Shown here: positions 1 through 11,360 of the stretch, in pieces
Layout of the letters: each line of letters begins with the position of its first letter
Numbering within the stretch: position 1 is the first letter of the stretch
NCBI RefSeq assembly: GCF_933509905.1
Contig: NZ_OW150024.1
Span: 248,001 to 312,000 of the forward strand
DNA length: 64,000 nt
DNA from: Trichlorobacter ammonificans
Lineage (GTDB): Bacteria > Desulfobacterota > Desulfuromonadia > Geobacterales > Pseudopelobacteraceae
Direction of reading: 5' to 3'
Made by a program: the position numbers and the translations under genes
Notes under the pieces: generated by a model
Seen by the model: only the letters and a program-made list of their open reading frames with translations
Database searches by the model: none
What the model was told of the DNA's origin: nothing

Positions 1-30
1 GAATCCATCTTTGATCCGGAACTGGTATAA
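1..30 (+). CDS. C-terminal end of an upstream gene (partial)
   Basis: Frame 1 reads nine sense codons (ESIFDPELV) and then TAA, 68 bases before the acyl-CoA ligase start. This fits the tail of a gene lying outside the window. Too little is visible to name it. Confidence 0.35.
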   Translation, partial: ESIFDPELV

Positions 31-98
31 CCCGCTCTCATCAGGACAGTTCCGTTGCAGGTGCAGTTCATTCTACAGACCCCGAGGAGGTCGCCACC

Positions 99-1745
99 GT
101 GTCCGACCAGGCCATGTTCCATCTGCCATCCGCCTATGACTACCCGCTCCTGATCAAGAACCTGCTCTTCTGTCCCGTGGTGGACAACCCCAAACAGGAG
201 ATCGTCTACCGCGATGTTTTCCGCTACACCTACGGCGAGTTGCGGCAGCGGGTGCAGCGGCTGGCCAACGTGCTGACCGATCTGGGGGTCAAGCCGGGGG
301 ATACGGTTGCCGTGATGGACTGGGACTCCCACCGCTACCTGGAATGCTTCTTTGCCGTGCCGATGATCGGCGCCGTGCTGCACACCATCAATGTCCGGCT
401 ATCGCCGGAACAGATTCTCTACACCATCGACCACGCCGAAGACGACGTGCTGCTGGTGAACAGCGAATTTCTGCCGATCCTGGAGCAGATCCGGGGACGG
501 ATCGACACGGTCAGAAGTTACGTGCTGCTGAACGACGAACCGGCCCCGCCGCAGAGCAGTATCCCCTTTGCCGGCGAATATGAAACCCTGCTGGCCGCTG
601 CCCGGCCGGAGTTCGAGTTCCCCGATTTCGACGAGCGGAGCCGCGCCACCACCTTCTACACCACCGGCACCACCGGCATGCCCAAGGGGGTCTACTTCAG
701 TCACCGGCAACTGGTGTTGCACACCCTGGGGGTCATGGGGGTGCTGGGGTCCGCCCTGGAGCATGGCCGCTTCCATTGCCGGGACGTCTACATGCCGATC
801 ACCCCCATGTTTCACGTCCATGCCTGGGGGGTTCCCTACATCGCCACCATGCTGGGGGTCAAGCAGGTCTACCCCGGTCGCTATGTTCCCGATCTGCTGC
901 TGGAGCTGGTGGAGCGGGAAAAGGTCACCTTCTCCCACTGTGTTCCCACCATCCTGCATATGCTGCTCAAGCACCCCCACAGCCAGCGGCTGGACCTGTC
1001 CGGCTGGAAGCTGATCATCGGCGGCGCCGCCATGTCCCGGGCCCTCTGCATTGAGGCGCTGGCCCGGGGTATCGATGTGTTTACCGGCTACGGCATGTCG
1101 GAAACCTGTCCGATCCTGACCATCTCGCACCTGACCCCGGAGATGCTGGAACTCTCGCCGGATGAGCAGGCGCTGATCCGCTGCAAGACCGGCCGCTCCC
1201 TGCCGCTGGTGGACCTGCGGGTCGTGGATGGCTGCCTGCGGGAGCAACCCCGTGACAACGTCACCGCCGGCGAGATCGTGGTGCGGGCCCCCTGGCTGAC
1301 CCAGGGGTACCTCAAGGACACCAAGGCATCGGAGCGGCTCTGGGAAGGGGGCTGGCTGCATACCGGCGACGTGGCGGTGCGGGATGAGCTGGGCTACCTG
1401 CGGATCACCGACCGCAGCAAGGATGTCATCAAGGTGGCCGGCGAATGGGTCTCCTCCCTGGAGCTGGAAGATATCATCGCCCATCAGCCCGGTGTGGCCG
1501 AGGTGGCGGTCATCGGTATCCCCGACGAAAAATGGGGGGAGCGCCCCCTTGTCCTGGTGGTGCCCCGTCCCGACAGCGGGTTGACGGAAAAGGATGTCGC
1601 CCATCATGTCCGGGAGTACGCCGACCGCGGGCTGGTTAACAAGCAGGTGCTGCTGCTCAGGGTCCGCTTTGTGGAGACCATCGACAAGACCAGTGTCGGC
1701 AAGGTCAGCAAGGTAACCCTGCGGGAAAAGTACGCCGTGCGGTAA
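99..1745 (+). CDS. Fatty-acid/acyl-CoA ligase (AMP-binding family)
   Basis: Member of the ANL adenylating family, which activates a carboxylic acid with ATP and transfers it to CoA. The phosphate-binding loop TTGTTGMPKG lies near residue 188, the GYGMSET motif near 330, HTGD near 421, the hinge DRSKDVIK near 438, and a C-terminal lysine motif KTSVGK near 530. The length of 548 aa is normal for medium- or long-chain acyl-CoA synthetases. The start is GTG, chosen because GAGGAGG lies 8-14 bases upstream. Substrate chain length cannot be read from sequence. An acyl-ACP thioesterase (6.1 kb) and the ETF operon (9.3-13.6 kb) nearby fit fatty-acid metabolism. Confidence 0.9.
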   Translation: MSDQAMFHLPSAYDYPLLIKNLLFCPVVDNPKQEIVYRDVFRYTYGELRQRVQRLANVLTDLGVKPGDTVAVMDWDSHRYLECFFAVPMIGAVLHTINVRLSPEQILYTIDHAEDDVLLVNSEFLPILEQIRGRIDTVRSYVLLNDEPAPPQSSIPFAGEYETLLAAARPEFEFPDFDERSRATTFYTTGTTGMPKGVYFSHRQLVLHTLGVMGVLGSALEHGRFHCRDVYMPITPMFHVHAWGVPYIATMLGVKQVYPGRYVPDLLLELVEREKVTFSHCVPTILHMLLKHPHSQRLDLSGWKLIIGGAAMSRALCIEALARGIDVFTGYGMSETCPILTISHLTPEMLELSPDEQALIRCKTGRSLPLVDLRVVDGCLREQPRDNVTAGEIVVRAPWLTQGYLKDTKASERLWEGGWLHTGDVAVRDELGYLRITDRSKDVIKVAGEWVSSLELEDIIAHQPGVAEVAVIGIPDEKWGERPLVLVVPRPDSGLTEKDVAHHVREYADRGLVNKQVLLLRVRFVETIDKTSVGKVSKVTLREKYAVR

Positions 1746-1771
1746 GTGCCGGCGGTTGTGCAGCCATCCGG

Positions 1772-1805
1772 TCCGGCATGGGATACTCCCGTGCCGGATT
1801 TTTTA
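1772..1805 (+). terminator. Rho-independent terminator after acyl-CoA ligase
   Basis: The arms TCCGGCATGGGA and TCCCGTGCCGGA form a near-perfect stem with a very short loop, followed by a T run. Confidence 0.85.
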
Positions 1806-1847
1806 TGCGCCAGAATCCGCTTGCCATGGCCGGTGGCGGGATGATAT

Positions 1848-1863
1848 ATCAAGAAAAATTGAT
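1848..1863. promoter_or_regulatory. Operator-like palindrome upstream of the sahR-ahcY pair
   Basis: ATCAAGAAAAATTGAT is an inverted repeat (ATCAA-N6-TTGAT) 26 bases before the ATG of the ArsR-type regulator. Position and symmetry fit an ArsR-family operator, probably autoregulatory and controlling ahcY. No second copy was noticed upstream of metH at 34.3 kb. Confidence 0.6.
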
Positions 1864-1889
1864 TTATTTATTTCGGAAAAGTTGATGCG

Positions 1890-2852
1890 ATGACCCTTGA
1901 TACCTTCAAAGCCCTGGCCGATCCCTGCCGTCTGCGTCTGGTGGCGATCCTGCTGCATGGTGAATTCACCGTGCAGGAGCTGACCCGCATCCTGGGGATG
2001 GGGCAGTCCCGGATCTCCCGCCACCTGAAGATCCTGAGCGAGGCCGGTATCCTCGGTGTCAAGCGGCAGGGGACCTGGAGCTACTACCGGGTGGGTGACG
2101 ACAACCGCTTCTTTGCCGCCATCCGGCCGGTGCTGGAGCAGGAGCTGGCAACACTGCCGGACCAGGGCCGGGACCTGGCTGCCGTGGCTGCGGTGCTGGA
2201 GGAACGCCGGCAGCGGAGCCGGGAGTTCTTCGACCGCCATGCCCGCCAGTGGGACGACCTGGCCCGCACCCTGCTGCCGGTGCCGGAATATCGTCGTCAC
2301 CTGCTGACCCTGGTGCCGGAAGGGGGAACCCTGGTGGAGATCGGTGTCGGTACCGGCGGTCTGCTGGCAGAGCTGGCCGTGAGGGCCGACAGGGTTATCG
2401 GCGTCGATCATTCCCCGGCCATGCTGGCAGAGGCCCGGCAGCGCCTGACGGACAACGGCATTACCGGCATCGACCTGCGCCTGGGAGAGATGACCCACCT
2501 GCCGCTGCCGGACGGCTCGGCCGGCAGCGTACTGCTCAACATGGTGCTGCATCATGCTGCCGACCCGCCGGCGGTGCTGGCGGAGATCAGGCGGGTGCTC
2601 CAGCCCGGCGGCCTGCTGCTGATCGCCGATCTGGCCCGCCATGAACGGGAGGCGGCCCGGGAGCAGTTGGCCGACCAGTGGCTTGGCTTTGACGAGACGG
2701 AACTGACCGGCTGGCTGAGAGGTGCCGGATTTACCATGTGTGGTGGTGAGAGGATCGAGGGAACAGCAGGAGAGGAATCCGTTGTTCTGGTCGTTGGCTG
2801 CACGAACCATACAAAAACCACTACAAAAACATCACACCGAAAAGGAGCGTAA
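1890..2852 (+). CDS. ArsR-family regulator fused to SAM methyltransferase (SahR-like)
   Basis: The N-terminal ~95 residues are an ArsR winged helix ([14 protein letters not shown], then [14 protein letters not shown] as recognition helix). From about residue 100 a class I methyltransferase fold follows, with the SAM-binding loop [14 protein letters not shown] near 148-161. The gene ends one base before the ahcY ATG, so the two are co-transcribed, and the ahcY Shine-Dalgarno lies inside this gene. ArsR-methyltransferase proteins next to ahcY are known as SahR-type regulators that sense S-adenosylhomocysteine. Assignment to that role here is inference from context. No metal-binding cysteine pair typical of arsenic sensors is seen in the HTH part. 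Confidence 0.85.
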   Translation: MTLDTFKALADPCRLRLVAILLHGEFTVQELTRILGMGQSRISRHLKILSEAGILGVKRQGTWSYYRVGDDNRFFAAIRPVLEQELATLPDQGRDLAAVAAVLEERRQRSREFFDRHARQWDDLARTLLPVPEYRRHLLTLVPEGGTLVEIGVGTGGLLAELAVRADRVIGVDHSPAMLAEARQRLTDNGITGIDLRLGEMTHLPLPDGSAGSVLLNMVLHHAADPPAVLAEIRRVLQPGGLLLIADLARHEREAAREQLADQWLGFDETELTGWLRGAGFTMCGGERIEGTAGEESVVLVVGCTNHTKTTTKTSHRKGA

Positions 2853-2853
2853 C

Positions 2854-4248
<1,395 letters not shown>

Positions 4249-4273
4249 TGCGGTAGCAGGCGTTGTGAGTGTC

Positions 4274-4303
4274 AAGGGGCGGAGTCGGCAGATTCCGCCC
4301 CTT
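4274..4303 (+). terminator. Hairpin after ahcY
   Basis: Ten-base arms AAGGGGCGGA and TCCGCCCCTT enclose a 10-base loop. The T tract behind it is weak (TGGTGGTTTG), so termination may be partial. Confidence 0.55.
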
Positions 4304-4363
4304 GGTGGTTTGTGCAAATACCGATCGTTAGTTAACCCATGTGCATTGCGGGAGATATGACCT

Positions 4364-4696
4364 ATGGTTGCCTCGTGCGTAGAGCATTCATGCCGTCCCG
4401 GCTGCGGAGCCTGCTGTATCGCCCCCTCCATCTCCTCTCCGATTCCCGGCATGCCATCGGGCAAACCGGCCGGTGTGCGCTGTGCGCAGTTGACGGCCGA
4501 CAACCGATGCCGTATCTTCGGACAAGCGGCACGGCCGGCGGTCTGCGCCCGCCTTGCTCCCACGCCGGAAATGTGCGGCGCCGGCGCCGATGAGGCCCTG
4601 GAGCGGCTTTCCCGCTGGGAATTGCTGACCAGGCCGGAAATACCAGAAAGGTGGCACCATGGCAAAAGAACTGTATGTCGGGCACCTGCCCTATGA
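4364..4696 (+). CDS. YkgJ-type cysteine-cluster protein
   Basis: Small 110-aa protein with an N-terminal cluster CRPGCGACC and further cysteines in VRCAQL, NRCRIF and AVCARL. This spacing matches the YkgJ/UPF0153 family, thought to bind zinc or iron. The last ~38 bases overlap the start of the RRM gene in another frame, so the two are probably translationally linked. Function is unknown for the family. Confidence 0.75.
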   Translation: MVASCVEHSCRPGCGACCIAPSISSPIPGMPSGKPAGVRCAQLTADNRCRIFGQAARPAVCARLAPTPEMCGAGADEALERLSRWELLTRPEIPERWHHGKRTVCRAPAL

Positions 4697-4988
4697 AGCA
4701 ACCGCCGACGATCTGCGCCGCCTGTTCAGCGTGGCCGGTACGGTCACCTCGGTCCATATCATCACTGATCCGGCCACCGGCAAGTCCAAGGGGTGCGGCT
4801 ACGTCCGGATGGCGGCGGAGGAGCAGTTGAAGGAAGCAATCGACTGCCTGGACGGAGCACTGATGGGAGACCGGATCATCACGGTCAGCATCGCCAATCC
4901 CCAGAAAACGACAACCAGGCCGGCGGGGCGGCCGTCACCCGGCATGAAGCCCGGGTCCCGCCGCTCCCGGGCCCGCCAGAAATCTTGA
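4659..4988 (+). CDS. RNA-binding protein with one RRM
   Basis: A single RNA-recognition motif fills residues 3-78: RNP2 is LYVGHL near residue 5 and RNP1 is KGCGYVRM near 46. A short Arg/Pro/Ser-rich basic tail follows. Stand-alone RRM proteins of about 100 aa are common in Geobacter-like bacteria and cyanobacteria; targets are unknown. A good AAGG sits upstream of the ATG. Confidence 0.88.
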   Translation: MAKELYVGHLPYEATADDLRRLFSVAGTVTSVHIITDPATGKSKGCGYVRMAAEEQLKEAIDCLDGALMGDRIITVSIANPQKTTTRPAGRPSPGMKPGSRRSRARQKS

Positions 4989-5002
4989 AGGGAGGAAACG
5001 GT

Positions 5003-5767
5003 ATGGAACTGTTCGACCAGTTTCTGAACACGGTGAGAGAAACAGTGAATCCGGCCACCCAGCCGGTGGCGGTCAGCATCGTGCGCGACGGGGCGGTGGC
5101 GGAGGGGAAGAAGATTCGTGTCAGGGGCCAGCGGCTGGCCATCTGCCAGCAGATCGCCTACAGCAGGATGTACGGCTGGTCCACCTGGACCGATCAGGCC
5201 AGTGCCCACTGCGTGCTGGGGGCCGCCTGCGCCGGCCTGATCGCGCCGCCGGCCCGGGTACTGGACGGTTCGGTCAACACCGGCATCTACCAGAAGGATC
5301 AGGCGGCAGCGGCAGCCATGCAGCAGGCCATGCCTCGCCTGCCTGCCGGTACCGCCGGCGTGCTGACCACACCCCTGGCCCGGCCGGTGGAGGGGATTGC
5401 CCCTGACCTGGTGGTGATCTACCTCAACGCGGCCCAGGCAATGCGCTTCGTGCAGGCGTTTCTGTACCGGGAGGGGGGAACGTTCGTCATGAAGAGCTCC
5501 GGCGACGCCGGGGTCTGTTCCCGGGCCGTGGCCCAGGTCTACCTCAGCGGCGAACCGGCGGTGGAGATCCCCTGCCTGGGGGATCGGCGTTTCGCCATGA
5601 CCCAGGACCATGAGCTCTGCGTCGGCATTCCGCTCGGCTGGCTGGAGCGGACCATGGAGGGGCTGGCCGCCACCCACAAGGCCGGCATCCGTTATCCGGT
5701 ACCCTTCCAGATCCCTGCCGGCTGCGACCTGCCGCCGGCTTATATTACCGCCGGGGACGACTGCTGA
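5003..5767 (+). CDS. DUF169 family protein
   Basis: A 254-aa protein resembling the DUF169 family: ICQQIAYSRMYGWSTW, a cysteine-containing AHCVLGAACAGL, and a late GDRRFAMTQDHELCVGIP. The start at 5003 is supported by GGGAGG nine bases upstream. The family is common in anaerobes and has no assigned reaction. The gene runs into the next membrane-protein gene with a 2-base gap. Confidence 0.75.
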   Translation: MELFDQFLNTVRETVNPATQPVAVSIVRDGAVAEGKKIRVRGQRLAICQQIAYSRMYGWSTWTDQASAHCVLGAACAGLIAPPARVLDGSVNTGIYQKDQAAAAAMQQAMPRLPAGTAGVLTTPLARPVEGIAPDLVVIYLNAAQAMRFVQAFLYREGGTFVMKSSGDAGVCSRAVAQVYLSGEPAVEIPCLGDRRFAMTQDHELCVGIPLGWLERTMEGLAATHKAGIRYPVPFQIPAGCDLPPAYITAGDDC

Positions 5768-5769
5768 CT

Positions 5770-6090
5770 ATGTCGCTCGAACCATTGCTGCTGCCGCTTT
5801 TTCTGGTCAATCTGCTGCTGGTGCTGGTGGATGCTTCGGTTGGGTACCACCTGGCGCCCTGTTTCTTCAGCGCAACCGGCGGCGACCCGGAGGAGGCGCA
5901 GCGCGGCATTCGCAGCATCCGGCGTACCCTCACCCTGGTGGTCACCCTCTACATGTTTTTCAACTGCCTGGCCTACTTCCGCCATGACGGCACCCTGTTG
6001 ATGGTCGTGACGGTGCTGGTGATCGTCGATCTGGGAGGGCAACTGTATGTCCGGCACCGGACCCGCCGCCGGGATGGCCGCCATGAGTGA
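5770..6090 (+). CDS. Small membrane protein
   Basis: A 106-aa protein with about three hydrophobic segments (residues 5-22, 51-68 and 76-92) and a basic C-terminus (RHRTRRRDGR). No family is recognised. Its end overlaps the thioesterase start by 8 bases, so it belongs to the same transcript. Confidence 0.7.
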   Translation: MSLEPLLLPLFLVNLLLVLVDASVGYHLAPCFFSATGGDPEEAQRGIRSIRRTLTLVVTLYMFFNCLAYFRHDGTLLMVVTVLVIVDLGGQLYVRHRTRRRDGRHE

Positions 6091-6835
6091 GCCGCTGTTC
6101 AGTCGCACCCTTGAGGTGCGCTACCACGATGCCGATCCCCACGGTGCGGTGCGGTTGACGGCGCTTTTGGCCTACCTGCAGGATGTTGCGGCGGAACATG
6201 CGCTGGCGCTGGGGGTGGCGGTGAAGGATTTGCGCCGGCTGGGACTCACCTGGGTCCTCTCGCGGGTGCATCTGCAACTGGCCCGACTGCCCCGCTGCGG
6301 TGAGCAGGTGACCATCCGCACTTGGCCGGTGAGTCGCGAGGGGATCTTTTCGGTGCGGGATTTTGAGCTGCTGGACGGCCGGGGGGAACGGTTCGGCTGT
6401 GCCACGTCATCCTGGGCGGTGCTTGATCTCAAGAGTCGCCGTCCGGTGCGGATCGACGCCTGCCTGCCAGCCTATCCGCTCCATCCGCTGCGCGCGCTGG
6501 ACGATCCCTTTGCGGCAGTACCGACGGCCGACCGCTGGGAGACGGAACTGCAATTGCCGGTACTGCGCGGTAACCTGGACATCAACGGCCACGTCAACAA
6601 CACCGTCTATGCCGGCTGGGCCCTGGAGGCGGTGCCGTCCCGCATCTTCGACCATGCCGTTCCCCTGGCCGTTGAGATAAACTTCCGGGCCGAGGTCCAT
6701 TACGGCGATCGGATCATTTCCCGCTGCAGCGTGATCGACGAGGGAGCTGACCTCTGGCTGTTGCATCGGATCGACCATGCCGAGGATGGCCGCGAACTGG
6801 CCCGGTTGCGCAGTCGCTGGCAGCCCGGCCGCTGA
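6083..6835 (+). CDS. Acyl-ACP thioesterase (double hotdog, FatA/FatB type)
   Basis: 250 aa with two hotdog halves. The first starts at RTLEVRYHDADPHGAVRL and contains the helix DVAAEHALALG. The second carries NLDINGHVNNTVYAGWALE, the characteristic N-x-H-x-N region with catalytic asparagine and histidine. The family hydrolyses acyl-ACP to free fatty acid in the cytoplasm. The ATG at 6083 is chosen because the protein aligns from MSEPLF; an in-frame upstream ATG at 6047 would add only linker residues inside the previous gene. Confidence 0.8.
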   Translation: MSEPLFSRTLEVRYHDADPHGAVRLTALLAYLQDVAAEHALALGVAVKDLRRLGLTWVLSRVHLQLARLPRCGEQVTIRTWPVSREGIFSVRDFELLDGRGERFGCATSSWAVLDLKSRRPVRIDACLPAYPLHPLRALDDPFAAVPTADRWETELQLPVLRGNLDINGHVNNTVYAGWALEAVPSRIFDHAVPLAVEINFRAEVHYGDRIISRCSVIDEGADLWLLHRIDHAEDGRELARLRSRWQPGR

Positions 6836-6843
6836 GCCCCGGC

Positions 6844-8799
<1,956 letters not shown>

Positions 8800-8808
8800 G
8801 GTGTACCC

Positions 8809-9033
8809 CTAGAAGCGGATTCGGATCCGCTTCCGGTATCCCTTCTCATCACTCACGACGAGCAGGGTCTTGCGCAGCCGCGAACACCAGGCGCGCACAT
8901 CCTTTTCAAAGGTGGGGCCGTCTCCCGTCACCTCCAGCACCTCCCCCGCTTTCATTTCCGCAGCGACCACCGTTATCCGGAGTACCGGCTGGGGGCACTT
9001 CAGGCCGCTGACGTCGAGCTGCCGTACGGGCAT
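8809..9033 (-). CDS. TusA/SirA-family sulfur-carrier-like protein
   Basis: 74 aa with the family fold and the CPxP motif in LDVSGLKCPQPVLR, where the cysteine carries persulfide in TusA. Family roles include sulfur relay for tRNA thiolation, molybdenum cofactor or other anaerobic pathways; which applies is not visible. It follows a 57-codon ORF by two bases and precedes the hybrid kinase by nine. Confidence 0.85.
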   Translation of the reverse strand: MPVRQLDVSGLKCPQPVLRITVVAAEMKAGEVLEVTGDGPTFEKDVRAWCSRLRKTLLVVSDEKGYRKRIRIRF

Positions 9034-9035
9034 TG

Positions 9036-9209
9036 TCAGGGGCCCTCCCGCACCATGAGGGTGCAGCCGGTGCTGTATGTAACGACGTTTGTTGGCATGG
9101 GGCTGCCGGCCGCTGTGCGGCGGGCTTGCGGGGCATGGTTCATTTTGGCGCGGCTGTTGCGGGTGGCGGGCAAGGACAGGGTGATGTGGCGCTGTATCAG
9201 GGTCTGCAT
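9036..9209 (-). CDS. Candidate 57-aa protein upstream of the TusA-like gene
   Basis: An ATG with GGGAGG six bases upstream opens a 57-codon frame starting MQTLIQRHITLSLPATR and ending VREGP-stop two bases before the TusA-like ATG. The tight junction and good Shine-Dalgarno argue for a translated gene or a leader peptide. The protein is basic, has one cysteine and no recognisable domain. The ribosome-binding site lies in one arm of a long inverted repeat. Confidence 0.45.
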   Translation of the reverse strand: MQTLIQRHITLSLPATRNSRAKMNHAPQARRTAAGSPMPTNVVTYSTGCTLMVREGP

Positions 9210-9297
9210 AGCAAAGCCTCCCGAGGAGCCAACGGCAATGGTGATAGGTATACCATTGTTTTATCCGATTGTCTCCGGGGAGGCTTGCTTTTTTTTA
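9206..9297. promoter_or_regulatory. Nested inverted repeats between the FeS oxidoreductase and TusA genes
   Basis: Outer arms (about AGCAAAGCCTCCCGAGGAG and CTCCGGGGAGGCTTGCT) pair over ~16 bp with a bulge. Inside lies CAATGGT-N9-ACCATTG. Read on plus, the outer stem is followed by eight T, like a terminator. Read on minus, it precedes the 57-aa ORF and covers its GGGAGG. Confidence 0.5.
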
Positions 9298-9327
9298 TGG
9301 ACCGGCGGAAACGGCCGGCAGGGATCC

Positions 9328-11316
9328 TCAGGTCGGGGAGGCCGGCCGCAGGGCCGCATCGGCCATGATTTCGGCGATGTCCCTGACCCGTACCCGGTCG
9401 TTCTGGCGCAGGTCCTTCAGGCCGTCCTCGAACATGGTCAGGCAGTAGGGGCAGGCGGTGCAGACGGTGTCCGGCTGCTGTGCCATCGCCTCCTGCACCC
9501 GTACCAGATTGATCCGCTCGCCGGTGAACTCTTCCATCCACATCCGGCCGCCGCCGGCGCCGCAGCAGAAGCCGTTTTCCCGGCTGCGCTCCATCTCCTT
9601 CGGCGCTGCGCCCGTCGCCAGGGCCAGGGCTTCCCGGGGTTCGTCGTAGATGCCGTTGTGGCGTCCCAGGTAGCAGGAATCGTGGTAGAGCGTGGCCCCC
9701 AGTTCCGTCGCCTTCCGGGGCAGCGTGAGCCGGCCGTCCTGTGCCAGGTGCAGCAGCAGTTGGCTGTGATGGATGACGTCCAGCTCAATGCCGTACTGGC
9801 GGTAGTCGTTCTTCAGGGTGGTGAGGCAGTGGGGGCACTGCACGATGACCTTGCTGACGCCCCGTTCCTTGAAGAGCGCCACATTCTGGGTGGCCAGGCG
9901 GTCGAAGACGTATTCGTTGCCCAGGCGGCGCAGGCTGTCGCCGCAGCAGAGCTCCTCCCGCCCCAGGATGCCCCAGCTGACTCCGGCCTTGTCCAGGAGC
10001 TGGGCCAGGGCCAGGGTGACCTGCTTGGCGCGGGAGTCGAAGGAGCCGGCGCAGCCGACGTAGAAGAGGTATTCGGTGCTGCCCGGCACAAAGGGGCGCT
10101 CGCCCAGCAGGGTGGCCCACTTGCCCCGTTCCGACGGCGCGATCCCCCACGGGTTGCTGCGTCCCTCCATGTTTTCGAACAGGTTGAGCAGCTCTTCCGG
10201 GAACTTCGACTCCATCTCCACCAGGTGGCGGCGCAGCGGGATCAGCTTGGGCATCTGTTCGATGAAGACCGGACAGGACTCCAGGCAGGCGCCGCAGGTG
10301 GTGCAGGCCCAGATCGCCTCTTCGCCGATGCTGCCGGCCCCCTCGCCGATCAGCGGCTGGAGGGCGTTGTCTCCCTGCCCCAGGGCCGGACCGTTCTTGA
10401 GCAGGTTCAGCTTCAGGTCATGGATTATTCGCCGGGGATTGAGCGGCTTGCCGGTGGTGTGGGCGGGACAGGCGTTCTGGCAGCGGCCGCACTCGGTGCA
10501 GGAAAAGGCGTCCAGCAGCTCCTTCCAGGTGTAACCGTCCACCCGGTCGACGCCAAAGCGGTTGCCGGCCTCGAACCGTTCCCGCTCCGGCAGCACCGGC
10601 TGCTCGAACCGCCGCAGGAAGATATTGGGGATGGCGGTGATGATGTGGAAGTGCTTGCTCAAGGGGAGCAGGTTCATGAACAGCAGCAGCACCACGGCGT
10701 GGGTCCACCAGGAAAGATCGTGCACCAGCTTGCCCTGATCGGGCGGAATGAAATGTACGAACCAGCCGGATATGGGGAAGGTTTCCTTGGCGATCTGCTG
10801 GGTCGTGGGGGCCATGGCGCTGATCTTGGCGGCGTTGACGCCGAAGTTGGCCAGCATGAGCAGCGCGATCAGGAACAGGATGAAGAAGGCCTCGGCAGTG
10901 CGGGCCTCCGGGTAGGGAGGGGCCACGATGCGCCGGACGGCGGCGGCCGTGACCGCGATCAGGGCCACCAGCGAGACGGCGTCGATGGTCTGCATCACCG
11001 GCACGAAGAGGCCGTCCGGCAGCCTGCTGAAGCTGATGGCCGGGAACAGGCCGTGCAGCAGGAACTCGGCGTTGGCGACCATCAATACCAGGAAGCACCA
11101 GAAGATGGCCAGGTGAATCATGCCGGAGGCTTTTGCCAGCACCCGGCGCTGGGCAAAGGCGTAGCCCAGGGTATCGACCAGGCGTCTGCCGATATCGGCC
11201 AGGCGGTTGTCGGCGCGCCCCACGGCGGTCAGGGAGAGCCGCTTCCAGCAGCTCCAGAGGAACAGCGCGGTTGCGGCAATGAAGAGCGGTGCGAAAATGG
11301 TCGGTGTCGGTGTCAT
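9328..11316 (-). CDS. Membrane Fe-S oxidoreductase, ETF:menaquinone oxidoreductase type
   Basis: 662 aa. The first ~250 residues hold about six membrane helices resembling a nitrate-reductase-gamma-like cytochrome domain. Two 4Fe-4S motifs follow (CTECGRCQNACP near 269, CTTCGACLESCP near 338), then two cysteine-rich CCG modules (CCGDSLRRLG, CPHCLTTLKND; CCGAGGG, CPYCLTMFEDG). This architecture next to etfAB is known as the membrane ETF:menaquinone oxidoreductase, which passes electrons from acyl-CoA dehydrogenases to the quinone pool. The gene ends the etfB-etfA operon, 44 bases after etfA. Confidence 0.9.
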   Translation of the reverse strand: MTPTPTIFAPLFIAATALFLWSCWKRLSLTAVGRADNRLADIGRRLVDTLGYAFAQRRVLAKASGMIHLAIFWCFLVLMVANAEFLLHGLFPAISFSRLPDGLFVPVMQTIDAVSLVALIAVTAAAVRRIVAPPYPEARTAEAFFILFLIALLMLANFGVNAAKISAMAPTTQQIAKETFPISGWFVHFIPPDQGKLVHDLSWWTHAVVLLLFMNLLPLSKHFHIITAIPNIFLRRFEQPVLPERERFEAGNRFGVDRVDGYTWKELLDAFSCTECGRCQNACPAHTTGKPLNPRRIIHDLKLNLLKNGPALGQGDNALQPLIGEGAGSIGEEAIWACTTCGACLESCPVFIEQMPKLIPLRRHLVEMESKFPEELLNLFENMEGRSNPWGIAPSERGKWATLLGERPFVPGSTEYLFYVGCAGSFDSRAKQVTLALAQLLDKAGVSWGILGREELCCGDSLRRLGNEYVFDRLATQNVALFKERGVSKVIVQCPHCLTTLKNDYRQYGIELDVIHHSQLLLHLAQDGRLTLPRKATELGATLYHDSCYLGRHNGIYDEPREALALATGAAPKEMERSRENGFCCGAGGGRMWMEEFTGERINLVRVQEAMAQQPDTVCTACPYCLTMFEDGLKDLRQNDRVRVRDIAEIMADAALRPASPT

Positions 11317-11360
11317 GGCTACCTCAGGGGCGTAAAAGGGTCGTGGCTGCGGGATGCCTG

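Noticed and set aside
9181-9300. Resemblance of GCAAAGCCTCC to the GEMM (cyclic dinucleotide) riboswitch core
   Set aside because: The upstream half with the tetraloop receptor and GGGCAAACC block is missing, so only the short core matches.
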